Positions 26,227 through 35,215 of a DNA stretch of 64,000 nucleotides are shown in pieces. The DNA is from Paucimonas sp. (lineage in GTDB: Bacteria > Pseudomonadota > Gammaproteobacteria > Pseudomonadales > Pseudomonadaceae). The position numbers and the translations under genes were made by a program. The notes beneath the pieces are model-generated. The model was given only the letters and a program-made list of their open reading frames with translations, did no database searches and was not told where the DNA came from. The stretch covers positions 40,762 through 104,761 of the forward strand of contig JAIRVG010000031.1 of assembly GCA_031253995.1 (NCBI GenBank), given 5' to 3'. Every line of letters begins with the position of its first letter. Positions within the stretch are counted from its first letter, which is position 1.

Positions 26227-27242
26227 GTGCGTACCGTGAGTCGAACGGGAGGTGGAGTGCGTCGTTGCGGCTGTTCGAGGAAGCTGGTCCAGCCCAGCTG
26301 GCAACCGCTGTCGCGCCCGAGGTTGAAGGCGGGAACTTCGTTGGCACGCAGCCGCAATTCGAGGTCGCAAGGGGTCTGGTCGCGCAGCAGGTAGGCGATG
26401 AGCATCCGTAGCCGTTCGAAGTTCTCGCCCTTGGGCAGGAACTCGCGAAAACGCGCCTGCGACAGGTCCGAAATGATCAGGGTGAACTTGCAGTGCCGCG
26501 TGCGAACCCTGGCGCCGACACGGAAGCTGTCGCCCAGGCAGCCATTGCGCCGCCCAAGCCGGGTACGGGCGGGCAGTTCGATATCGGTGTCGCGCAGTTC
26601 GAAATCGCGAAGGCTCACTTCCTGCAGATCGAAGCAGTGGGCGACCAGCCCGGCGACCATGTCCGGCGAGCGGCTGCGGTGCACCACCGCGCCGGCGAAG
26701 CTGAGCAGGCGGCTCCAGGCAATCGGGGTGGCGCCGCGAATGGCGGTGTCCTTGAGCCCGACCAGGGCGAAGAGGCGTTGCGAAAGCCGGTCGCTCGCCC
26801 CAGGACGGAAGCGGATGTAGTGCCGGTACTTGCGCCAGGCCTGGTGCAGCAGGGTCAGCAGGCGGTGGTTGAAGAAATCGAAGAATGCCGGACGGATGCC
26901 TTCGCCCTGCCCGGCCTCGTAGGCCAGGCGTTCGAGGTAGTACGACGGCAGCGGCGAGTCGGGACCGTGCATGCCGAGGAAGGTCGCCTGCACCAGGTAC
27001 TGATGCGGCAGGGCATCATCGAGACGCCGGGCCAGGGCAACGTCCGAGGCGGGAAACCCGACACCGGCGAAGTTGCTCAGGAAAATGCGCTGGTGCTCAG
27101 GGGCGCAGGCATCGGCGGACTCCAGGTCATCGTCATGCAAGCCATGCAGGCGTTCGAGCAGACAGAAGAAGTCGTACTCCCGGGCGGTATCGAGCAGGTG
27201 CCCGCTCAGATCAGGGGCTGCGTGCCGCTGCGCATCGGCCAT
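26223..27242 (-). CDS. tssG: T6SS baseplate protein TssG
   Basis: The 339-aa protein matches TssG (ImpH/VasB): EYDFFCLLERLHGLHD, RIFLSNFAGVGFPASDV, FLGMHGPDSPLPSYYLERL and FFNHRLLTLLHQAWRKYRH. With TssF and TssE it forms the baseplate wedge. Its start lies 37 bp inside the end of tssF. Confidence 0.95.
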   Translation of the reverse strand: MADAQRHAAPDLSGHLLDTAREYDFFCLLERLHGLHDDDLESADACAPEHQRIFLSNFAGVGFPASDVALARRLDDALPHQYLVQATFLGMHGPDSPLPSYYLERLAYEAGQGEGIRPAFFDFFNHRLLTLLHQAWRKYRHYIRFRPGASDRLSQRLFALVGLKDTAIRGATPIAWSRLLSFAGAVVHRSRSPDMVAGLVAHCFDLQEVSLRDFELRDTDIELPARTRLGRRNGCLGDSFRVGARVRTRHCKFTLIISDLSQARFREFLPKGENFERLRMLIAYLLRDQTPCDLELRLRANEVPAFNLGRDSGCQLGWTSFLEQPQRRTPPPVRLTVRT

Positions 27243-28972
27243 GCGTAGTGCTCCTGGTTCTTGACGTTGATGGCTTCCAGCACGTGGAAGGAGGAAATGC
27301 TGGCGTACACCGACAGGAAATGGCTGAGCACCGTGCCGAAGAGGTACAGGTCGCCCTCGCAGGAGAATCCGTCCTGGTCGAGCTTGACCAGGGTGCGCAA
27401 GCCACGGATGGGCAGTGCCTTGAACATCCGGTCGATGGGCGCGGTCTGCACGTCCTGCAGGGCGCCCAGGCGCATCTGCGTGGCGCGGGAGCGCTGCAGG
27501 TCATGGTGGGCGGCGAAGTCGTAGGCACGGATAACGGCCTTCAAGGGACCGGCCGAGAGCAGCGACAGGTAGGTGGGCGACAGGTTGGAGATCAGCGTCC
27601 ACAGCAGGTCGCCATCCAGCACGGGCCGGTACGAAGGGGTCGGCGCGGTCAGGTTGCGGCACTCGACGAAGGTCGGCACATCCCCGGTGCGTACGCAGAT
27701 GTCGCCTGCTGCCAGTGCCTGCGGCAGGTCGCGGTTGCTGCAGGTCAGCGAGAAGGAGACGGTTTCCTCCCGCCCGATGTAGTGCTGTTCATCGCTGCGC
27801 ACGAATGAAACCCGGTGCTCGATACCGGCGTTCAGCAGCGACTGGGCGATGCGGGTGCGGTAGTAGAGGACGGTCTGCCCCCGTTCGAAGTCGATCTGAT
27901 GGCGCAGCGACTCGAACGGCTGGTAGGTCCGCAGCCAGGCACCAGGTTGATCGGAGGCCTCGCTTTTCCAGCCGTCGACCTGATCGATGCTGAAGATCTC
28001 GTAGGCATCGGGACGCTGGCCCGCGGGGCGCACACGATGATCGAGGGTCTTGCCGCTGAGCCGGACCGGTTCGGCGTCATGCTCGAAGAGATTGACGGCG
28101 GGCGCGCAGTACAAGGCCATGTCCCCGGTCTGTATGCGGAGGTCGTTGGGCATGGGCCGGGTGAAGCGGAACTCCAGGCGAATGCGCTGCGTGCTGGTGG
28201 CAGGCCACAGGGCACGCAGGCCGGTGAGTCCGAAGAAGAAGTAGCGCCGGGGAAAGAGGAAGTACTCCTGCAGGATGCGGTAGCCATCCAGGGCGTTCTT
28301 CGGGTAGGGCAGCAAGGCCTCGTCCGGGCTGAATCCGGGAAACAGGATCTGGCTGGCAGGAATGTGCCTGACCAGGCCATCGCACTCCATGCGCACATGG
28401 TCCAGGTAGCAGGACAGCCACAGGTACAAGGTCCTGGCGCAGTAGTCGCTGCCGCTCAGGTAGAAATCCAGGCGGTCGCAGTCGTAGGTATCGGGCGGGT
28501 TCTGGCTCAGGGTGGCGAGGTCGACCCGCACCGTCGACTTCTCCAGGGAATGCACGTCGCTGATCTGGCTGATCTGCAGCGGATAGATATCGACGTGGGA
28601 GCAGGTGCGGAACTGGCACGCCACGGCGTCGACATCGAGCGAGTCAACGCGGGTGCCCCTGGCGATACGCTGGCGCACGGTGACCGAGCGGTCCGCAGGT
28701 GAAAACTGCATGATGGTGGCGCTGGGCAGCGGACGCAGGTAGTTCGGCCACAGCAGTTGCAGCAAGGAATGGGTCAGCTCGGGAAAGTCATCCTCGATCT
28801 TCAGGCGCAGCCTGGCCGTGAGGAACGCGAAGCCCTCCAGCAGCCGCTCGACATCCGGGTCGCTGGCCTCCTCGCCGAGAAACCTGGCCAGTTGCGGGTT
28901 GTTGCGGGAAAACACGCGCCCGAGCCGGCGCAGATAATCCAGCTCGTCGCGAAACTTGCTCTTCAGTGACAT
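27206..28972 (-). CDS. tssF: T6SS baseplate protein TssF
   Basis: The 588-aa protein matches TssF (ImpG/VasA): FRDELDYLRRLGRVFSRNNP, DPDVERLLEGFAFLTARLRL and LLQLLWPNYLRPLPSATIMQ, with normal length. It is the main wedge component and contacts VgrG and TssK. The preceding gene, tssE, ends 22 bp upstream. Confidence 0.95.
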   Translation of the reverse strand: MSLKSKFRDELDYLRRLGRVFSRNNPQLARFLGEEASDPDVERLLEGFAFLTARLRLKIEDDFPELTHSLLQLLWPNYLRPLPSATIMQFSPADRSVTVRQRIARGTRVDSLDVDAVACQFRTCSHVDIYPLQISQISDVHSLEKSTVRVDLATLSQNPPDTYDCDRLDFYLSGSDYCARTLYLWLSCYLDHVRMECDGLVRHIPASQILFPGFSPDEALLPYPKNALDGYRILQEYFLFPRRYFFFGLTGLRALWPATSTQRIRLEFRFTRPMPNDLRIQTGDMALYCAPAVNLFEHDAEPVRLSGKTLDHRVRPAGQRPDAYEIFSIDQVDGWKSEASDQPGAWLRTYQPFESLRHQIDFERGQTVLYYRTRIAQSLLNAGIEHRVSFVRSDEQHYIGREETVSFSLTCSNRDLPQALAAGDICVRTGDVPTFVECRNLTAPTPSYRPVLDGDLLWTLISNLSPTYLSLLSAGPLKAVIRAYDFAAHHDLQRSRATQMRLGALQDVQTAPIDRMFKALPIRGLRTLVKLDQDGFSCEGDLYLFGTVLSHFLSVYASISSFHVLEAINVKNQEHYAWPMRSGTQPLI

Positions 28973-28994
28973 CCAGCCTCCCTGACTGTGGTGC

Positions 28995-29441
28995 TCACAA
29001 CACCTGAATCCGTTGTTGCCGCTGATGAACCAGCAGGTCGATCTCCACCTGCTCGGCCGCCTCCACCAGCGGAATCTGGCAATGCAGGCGAAAACACAGG
29101 CCCTGCGGCTGTTCGGCGGCGGCCAGCGGGCGTACCTCCAGAACCCGGACCCGTGGCTCGTAGCGCGTGATCATTTCGCCAATGTCCTGACAGATCCGGT
29201 TCCTCAGCTCCAGCTGGCCATTGCCCGCATCGTTCATGTCGGGCAGGCCCAGGTCGGGGCAGCTCTGCGAGCCACCCCGACGGGCATTGAGCAACTGCTC
29301 AAGGTTGTGCTTGATCGCCAGGATCCGTTCGGCGGCCTGCGCCTGACGGTTGTGCAAGCGCCGCGGTGGATGGTCCGGTTCCAGCCGCTGGAACAGGCTG
29401 GCCGGAGCCGAGGCGGACGATCCCCTGGGGTTCACCGTCAT
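28995..29441 (-). CDS. tssE: T6SS baseplate protein TssE (gp25-like)
   Basis: The 148-aa protein shows the gp25-like fold: ERILAIKHNLEQLLNARRGG, CPDLGLPDMNDAG, RNRICQDIGEMITRYEPRV. It starts the sheath by joining the first ring to the baseplate. Its start overlaps the tssC stop by four bases. Confidence 0.93.
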   Translation of the reverse strand: MTVNPRGSSASAPASLFQRLEPDHPPRRLHNRQAQAAERILAIKHNLEQLLNARRGGSQSCPDLGLPDMNDAGNGQLELRNRICQDIGEMITRYEPRVRVLEVRPLAAAEQPQGLCFRLHCQIPLVEAAEQVEIDLLVHQRQQRIQVL

Positions 29442-30919
29442 TCCTTGTCGAGCCGGCCGACCAGCGACAGCTCGAAGTTGGCGCCCATGTACTTGAAGTG
29501 CGGGCGGACCGACAGCGACACCTGGTACCAGCCCGGATTACCCTCGACGTCGTGCACCTGGATCTGCGCCGCGCGCAGCGGCCGGCGGCTGCGCACATCG
29601 GAGGAAGGGCTTTCCTGGTCGGCAACGTACTGGCGGATCCAGTTGTTGAGCTCGCGCTCCAGGTCCGGACGCTCCTTCCAGCTGCCGATCTGCTCGCGCT
29701 GGAGGACCTTCAGATAGTGGGCCAGGCGGTTGATGATCATCATGTAGGGCAGTTGCGTACCCAGCATGTAGTTGGTCTGCGCGGCCTGGCCTTCCGGGGT
29801 CTTGGCGAAGACCTTGGGACGCTGGACCGAGTTGGCCGAGAAGAACGCCGCGTTGTCGCTGCCCTTGCGCATGGTCAGCGGGATGAAGCCTTCGCTCGAC
29901 AGTTCGAACTCGCGGCGGTCGGAGACCAGCACTTCGGTGGGGATCTTGGCCTGGAGCTGGCCGAGGGACTCGTACAGGTGCACGGGCAGGTCATCGACGG
30001 TGCCGCCGGACTGCGGGCCGATGATGTTCGGGCACCAGCGGTAGCGGGCGAAGCTGTCGACGATGCGGCTCGCCAGGGCGAACGAGGTGTTGCCCCAGAG
30101 ATAGTTGTCGTGGTCGCCGTCGATGGTCTCGCGATAGTCGAAGCTGCGTACCGGGCTTTCCAGCGGATCATAGGGCTGGCGCAGCAGGAAGCGCGGCATG
30201 CTCAGGCCAAGGTAGCGGGCATCCTCGGAGTCCCGCAGGGCGCGCCATTTGGTAAAGCGCGGGCCGTCGAAGATGTCCTTCACTTCCTTGAGGTTGGGCA
30301 GCGCCTGGAAGGAATCCAGGTTGAACATTTCCGGGCCCGCAGCACCGAGGAACGGCGCGTGGGCCATGGCGCCGACGGAGGCGACGTAGCCGAGCAGCTT
30401 GATGTCGGGAGCCGACGGACCGAAGGTGTAGTTGCTGACCATGCAACCCACCGGCGAACCACCGAACTGGCCGTAGCCGGCGCTGTAGACGTGACGGTAG
30501 AGGCCGCTGCGGGTGATGTCGCTGGCGTTTTCGAAGTCGTCCAGCAGCTCGCTCTTGGTCACATGCAGCACGTCGATCAGGGTGTTTTCACGGAAGTCGG
30601 TGCGATCGACGAGGAACCGGAGCCCCCGCCAGCTCGACTCCAGCGCCTGGAATCCAGGGTTGTGCAGGACGACGTCCATCTGCTTGCCGATCCGCGCATC
30701 GATCTGTGCCAGCATCTGGTCGACCAGTTGCTTGTTGATCGGCTGCTGCCGGTCGGAAGACTTGAGCATCTCGGCGATGAAGGCCGCCACGCCGCGCTCG
30801 GCAATGGCATAGCCTTCCTGGCTCGGCTCGATGCGCGTGCGGGCGAGGATCTGGGCCAGCAGGCCACCTTCCTGAAGGGAGTCTTGTTGTTCTACGGCAG
30901 CGGAGTGCGCGTTTGTCAT
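29438..30919 (-). CDS. tssC: T6SS sheath large subunit TssC
   Basis: I prefer the ATG at 30919 (MTNAHSAAVEQQDSL), eight bases after AAAGG; an ATG two codons earlier is too close to that site. The roughly 493-aa protein is a clear TssC/VipB: FQALESSWRGLRFLVDRTDF, LLGYVASVGAMAHAPFLGAA and YMMIINRLAHYLKVLQRE. It forms the contractile sheath with TssB and is removed by ClpV after firing. Confidence 0.97.
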   Translation of the reverse strand: MTNAHSAAVEQQDSLQEGGLLAQILARTRIEPSQEGYAIAERGVAAFIAEMLKSSDRQQPINKQLVDQMLAQIDARIGKQMDVVLHNPGFQALESSWRGLRFLVDRTDFRENTLIDVLHVTKSELLDDFENASDITRSGLYRHVYSAGYGQFGGSPVGCMVSNYTFGPSAPDIKLLGYVASVGAMAHAPFLGAAGPEMFNLDSFQALPNLKEVKDIFDGPRFTKWRALRDSEDARYLGLSMPRFLLRQPYDPLESPVRSFDYRETIDGDHDNYLWGNTSFALASRIVDSFARYRWCPNIIGPQSGGTVDDLPVHLYESLGQLQAKIPTEVLVSDRREFELSSEGFIPLTMRKGSDNAAFFSANSVQRPKVFAKTPEGQAAQTNYMLGTQLPYMMIINRLAHYLKVLQREQIGSWKERPDLERELNNWIRQYVADQESPSSDVRSRRPLRAAQIQVHDVEGNPGWYQVSLSVRPHFKYMGANFELSLVGRLDKE

Positions 30920-30964
30920 GCTCATGTCCTTTGAAACCTGAATGGATGAATGTCTCGCGCCGGT

Positions 30965-31468
30965 TCAGCCCTGGCTTTCGCCCAGCACGGCTTCCAGCTC
31001 CCTGGCGAGCTGGCCGCGCGCCGCCTCGTCACCCAGCATGGCCTGCAGTTGCTTGCGGAATTCCGGGACATTGCCCAGGGGCCCCTTGAGGGCGACCAGC
31101 GCCTCGCGCAGCTCAAGCAGCTTGTTCAGTTCGGGGATCTGGCGGGCGATGGCGTCCGGGCTGAAGTCATCGATGGAGCGGAACCTGAGATCGACATCCA
31201 GCGTGTCGTCCGCGGCCCCTGACAGGGTGTTGGGGAGGCTGTCCTTGAAGCCGATATCGCGCTCGGCCATGACATCGTTGAAGTTGTCCTTGTCGATCCG
31301 GACCGGAATCCGGTCTTCGAGCGCGATGTCTTCTTCACGCCCGATGAAGTCGCCCGTCACCAGCAACCGCAGAGGAAGCTCGACCTCCTCCTGCTCGCCA
31401 TTGGTGGCAGGAACGTAAGTGATATTGATGCGTTCCTTCGGAGCAACAGAACCTCTTTTATTCGCCAT
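30965..31468 (-). CDS. tssB: T6SS sheath small subunit TssB
   Basis: The start at 31468 (MANKRGSVAPKERINITY) matches the conserved N terminus; the longer frame adds unrelated residues. The 167-aa protein contains VPATNGEQEEVELPLRLLVT, FNDVMAERDIGFKDSLPNTL and the ending region LLELREALVALKGPLGN. It is the first gene of the leftward arm, and its promoter must lie in the 31469-31968 gap. Confidence 0.97.
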   Translation of the reverse strand: MANKRGSVAPKERINITYVPATNGEQEEVELPLRLLVTGDFIGREEDIALEDRIPVRIDKDNFNDVMAERDIGFKDSLPNTLSGAADDTLDVDLRFRSIDDFSPDAIARQIPELNKLLELREALVALKGPLGNVPEFRKQLQAMLGDEAARGQLARELEAVLGESQG

Positions 31469-31968
31469 CAGGCACTTCTCCTTTTCCTTTTGGAAGTCCG
31501 CTTTAGTTGTTCTTGGTTCGCAGCAGCGCCCATATGAAGGCGCAATCAAATCCACAGGATCAGCGAACTAATTCAGTTACATAAAAATTTCCAAACAGCC
31601 AATTCGGCCGTCCACTTCCGAACTGACATCGCAAGAAACCCGCCGGGGCTGGCGCACCAGCCGACAGGCGCTGGCAAGACTAAAACGCTGCCAGACAGCA
31701 GAAAAATAGGAATCTTCCCAAGAAGTTGAAGGAAAAATCCTAAAAAATTCGAAGTTTGAATCGACGGAATTTTCCATAAAACCATCGGAATATTCCTATA
31801 TACGAGCAGTCGACTTTGATGCTTTCTTCCCAGCCTGTTGTGCGCCGATTTCCCGGTTGTGCAATTTCAACTAAAACGGGCGCCGCAAGAGGCACAAGAC
31901 AGTCCTTCGATAATGGACTTGCGCGCAACAGGGAAGTGATTCCTGCTTATGAAAGGTGAATTCCAACA
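31469..31968. other. 500-bp divergent control region of the T6SS
   Basis: This gap separates tssB (leftward) from clpV (rightward) and contains no credible gene. It is AT-richer than its surroundings, mainly at 31560-31620 and 31680-31830. I looked for a sigma-54 promoter (GG-N10-GC with the usual bases) on both strands and found none. No clear operator palindrome was seen. Confidence 0.6.
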
Positions 31969-34530
31969 ATGATCACGGTCGATCCGGCTGCGCTAATAGA
32001 ACGTCTGAGTCCCTGTTGCCGACAGGCGCTGGAAGAGGCAGGCAACCTGTGTATCAGCCAGGGTGGCGCAGAGGTGACCGTCGCCCATGTGCTGACGGCG
32101 TTCCTCGACCAGCCCGCCTGCGATGTCCGCGTCACGCTCGGCAACGCAGGCATTGCCGTCGAAGCCGTTCGGCAGGCCTTGTCCAGCGCATTCGAAAACC
32201 GCTACACCGGCCACGACCGGTACCCCTCCTTCTCGCCGCTGCTGATCGAGACCCTGCAAGACGCCTGGCTGCTCAGTTCGGTGGAACTGGAGCAGCCGCA
32301 TATCCGTAGCGGCGCGGTGTTCCTCGCCGCCTTGCTCAATCCCGCACGCTATCTGCCGCTGGCGGCGATCCAGCTGCTCGACGAAATCAATCGCGAGGCA
32401 TTGCGCAAAGGCTTCGCGGCACTGCTGGCGACGTCGACGGAAGCCCTGCAGGCGACACCTGAATCAGCGCCCCCGCCAGGCCTGCCCGGCGAGGACAGCG
32501 CGCTGGCCCGGTTCGGCCACGACTTCACCGCCCAGGCCCGGGCCGGCCGTCTGGACCCTGTGCTGTGTCGCGATGCGGAGATGGACCTGATGGTCGATAT
32601 CCTTGCCCGCCGGCGCAAGAACAACCCCATCGTGGTGGGCGATGCCGGAGTCGGCAAAAGCGCGGTGGTCGAGGGCCTGGCCCTGCGTATCGTGCAGGGC
32701 CGCGTGCCCGAGGCGCTGCTCAAGGTCGAACTCTGGGGGCTGGACCTCGGCGCCCTGCAGGCCGGCGCCTCGGTGAAGGGCGAGTTCGAGAAGCGCCTGA
32801 AGGCGGTCATCGACGAGATCAAGCGCTCCCCACGTCCGATCATCCTGTTCATCGACGAAGCCCATACCCTCATCGGTGCCGGCAACAGCGCCGGCGGCAG
32901 CGATGCCGCCAACCTGCTGAAACCGGCCCTGGCCCGGGGCGAACTGCGCACCATCGCGGCAACCACCTGGTCGGAGTACAAGAAGTATTTCGAGAAGGAT
33001 CCGGCCCTGGCCCGCCGCTTCCAGCCGGTCAGGCTGGAGGAGCCCTCTGCCGAACAGGCCGTGCACATCCTGCGCGGCCTGTGCCCGGTGTACGAGGCGA
33101 CGCACCAGGTGCTCATCGCAGACGAGGCGCTGCAGGCCGCCGCCGCCCTGTCGGAGCGCTACCTGTGCGGACGCCAGCTACCGGACAAGGCCATCGACGT
33201 ACTCGATACCGCCTGCGCCCGGGTCGCCTCGGCCCTGGGCGAGCCACCACGCCAGCTTGGCGCGCTGGAAAACCAGCTCCGGCAGATCGACGCAGAGTCC
33301 ATCCAACTGCTGCGCGACGAACGCGCTGGCCGCCAGATCGTTCCAAGGCAACTGGAGGTGCTGGCCGGGAAGCGCAAGACCATCGAACTCGAAATCGAAC
33401 AGCTGGGCCAGCAATGGGCACGACAGAAAGCCCTGGTGGACGAGATCGTTGCACTGCGGGCCAACAGCGAGGACTCGCCCCGGCTGCTGGCAGACAAGGT
33501 CGGACAGCTGGCCGACCTCCAGCGCGAAGGCGCCCTGATCCACGCCGATGTCGGCGCGCAGCAGATCGCCCAGGTCATCGCCGACTGGACGGGCATTCCC
33601 GCCACCACCATCAGCAGCGACCAGATGGCCCGCGTGGAGCGCTTGCCGGCTGACCTGAGACAGCGCATCAAGGGCCAGGACGCCGCCCTGGACACCCTCT
33701 ACCGGCACCTGCTCACCGCACTGGCGGACCTGCGCCGTCCGGGCACGCCAATGGGCGCCTTCCTGCTGGCTGGCCCCAGCGGGGTCGGCAAGACCGAGAC
33801 GGCCCTGGCCGTGGCCGACTCGCTGTTCGGCGGCGAACGCTTCCTCACCACCATCAACATGTCCGAGTACCAGGAGAAGTTCACCGTCTCCCGCCTGCTG
33901 GGCGCCCCACCCGGCTATGTGGGCTACGGCGAGGGTGGCGTGCTCACCGAGGCCATCCGCAAGCAGCCATATTCGGTGGTGCTGCTCGACGAGGTGGAGA
34001 AAGCCCATCCGGATGTGCTCGACCTGTTCTACCAGGCCTTCGACAAGGGCGAGCTGAACGACGGCGAAGGCCGGCGCATCGACTGCCGCAACGTGCTGTT
34101 CTTCCTCACTTCCAACCTGGGCTTCGACCAGGATGACGAAACGCTGCGGGACCTGGATGGCGATGCACTGCGCCAGCGCCTCGCGGCGTTTTTCAAGCCG
34201 GCGCTGCTGGCACGGATGCAGATCGTGCCGTATCGCTACCTGAACGAGGAGGTGCTCGACGAGATCATCGACACCCGCCTGCAGCGCTTGCAGCAGCAAC
34301 TCGACCACCGCCACCAGGCCACCCTGACGATCACCGGCAGCGCCCGCAACGAACTGCAGACGCGTTGCGCACGGCATCGCAACGGCGCACGCATGCTCGA
34401 TGCGATCATCGATGGCGAGCTGCTCCCGCCCCTGTCGCTGGCGATACTGCAGAACCTGTCTCGCAGTGAACGCTTCCAGCGCGCAGAACTGGACTGGAAC
34501 GATGGCGCCTTCGCGGCGACATTGGCCTGA
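31969..34530 (+). CDS. clpV: T6SS sheath-recycling ATPase ClpV (TssH)
   Basis: The 853-aa AAA+ protein has an N-terminal domain (LIERLSPCCRQALEEAGNLC), ATPase 1 with Walker A GDAGVGKS near residue 225 and IILFIDEAHTLIGAG, a middle coiled coil, and ATPase 2 with Walker A GPSGVGKT near residue 603 and VVLLDEVEKAHPDVL. ClpV unfolds contracted TssBC sheath. It opens the rightward arm, followed by vasI 13 bp later. Confidence 0.96.
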   Translation: MITVDPAALIERLSPCCRQALEEAGNLCISQGGAEVTVAHVLTAFLDQPACDVRVTLGNAGIAVEAVRQALSSAFENRYTGHDRYPSFSPLLIETLQDAWLLSSVELEQPHIRSGAVFLAALLNPARYLPLAAIQLLDEINREALRKGFAALLATSTEALQATPESAPPPGLPGEDSALARFGHDFTAQARAGRLDPVLCRDAEMDLMVDILARRRKNNPIVVGDAGVGKSAVVEGLALRIVQGRVPEALLKVELWGLDLGALQAGASVKGEFEKRLKAVIDEIKRSPRPIILFIDEAHTLIGAGNSAGGSDAANLLKPALARGELRTIAATTWSEYKKYFEKDPALARRFQPVRLEEPSAEQAVHILRGLCPVYEATHQVLIADEALQAAAALSERYLCGRQLPDKAIDVLDTACARVASALGEPPRQLGALENQLRQIDAESIQLLRDERAGRQIVPRQLEVLAGKRKTIELEIEQLGQQWARQKALVDEIVALRANSEDSPRLLADKVGQLADLQREGALIHADVGAQQIAQVIADWTGIPATTISSDQMARVERLPADLRQRIKGQDAALDTLYRHLLTALADLRRPGTPMGAFLLAGPSGVGKTETALAVADSLFGGERFLTTINMSEYQEKFTVSRLLGAPPGYVGYGEGGVLTEAIRKQPYSVVLLDEVEKAHPDVLDLFYQAFDKGELNDGEGRRIDCRNVLFFLTSNLGFDQDDETLRDLDGDALRQRLAAFFKPALLARMQIVPYRYLNEEVLDEIIDTRLQRLQQQLDHRHQATLTITGSARNELQTRCARHRNGARMLDAIIDGELLPPLSLAILQNLSRSERFQRAELDWNDGAFAATLA

Positions 34531-34543
34531 GCCCGGAGGACGC

Positions 34544-35215
34544 ATGAAACTGATGCGACTGACACTGCTGACGGCCACCCTGCTGGTGGGCTGCGACAGC
34601 AACGAGCCCGCCACCGCGGCAACCCACGACTGCACCCGGATCACTTCGGCGCTCGAACGCCTTGCCTGCTTCGACGCAGCGGCCGGAACGCCGCCCGGCG
34701 ATCCTTCCCTTCCATCGCCAGCCACCGAACCCGTGGTCAAGGTGCCCGCCATCAGGCTTCTGGTCGAAGCCAACGAAGCAGGACGCCAGCCCGAGGAGAC
34801 CGGGTCGAGGATCACCCGCAGCGCGGATGCCCTGCCGGGGCAGGACAAGGTCATGATTACCGTCCCGGCACTGGCCGGCACCGCACCCGACACCTACCTG
34901 GCGATCAGTTGCCTGTCGAACATTTCCCGGCTGCAGTTGCTGAGCTCCGAGCCATTGCCGGTGAACCACATCGACATCCGGCTCCTGCTGGACGGCCGCC
35001 CTGTAACCCCCAGGCGCACCTGGCAAGTACTGGAAGACGGCACGGTCAGCGATGCGGGCCGTGGCCTGGTGGCCATCGAGCAGTTGCGACAGCTGACCCG
35101 ACCGGGCGAACGGCTGCAGATCGAAAGCGACCACGCCGCGTTCGACGGCATGGCCTTCGATGCCCGGGCCCTGGCCAGGCATATGTCCAGGCAGCGGGAG
35201 GCATGTCACTGGTGA
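34544..35215 (+). CDS. tagO: T6SS-associated lipoprotein, VasI/TagO family
   Basis: I start at 34544 (MKLMRLTLLTATLLVGC), with CGGAGGA before it. Lipobox LVGC predicts lipidation at residue 17. The 223-aa protein has CTRITSALERLACFDAA at the N-terminal side, typical of VasI, and a C-terminal beta domain (YLAISCLSNISRLQLLSSEP, RTWQVLEDGTVSDAGRG). VasI proteins are accessory and their function is not settled. The end overlaps tssA by 13 bases. Confidence 0.85.
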   Translation: MKLMRLTLLTATLLVGCDSNEPATAATHDCTRITSALERLACFDAAAGTPPGDPSLPSPATEPVVKVPAIRLLVEANEAGRQPEETGSRITRSADALPGQDKVMITVPALAGTAPDTYLAISCLSNISRLQLLSSEPLPVNHIDIRLLLDGRPVTPRRTWQVLEDGTVSDAGRGLVAIEQLRQLTRPGERLQIESDHAAFDGMAFDARALARHMSRQREACHW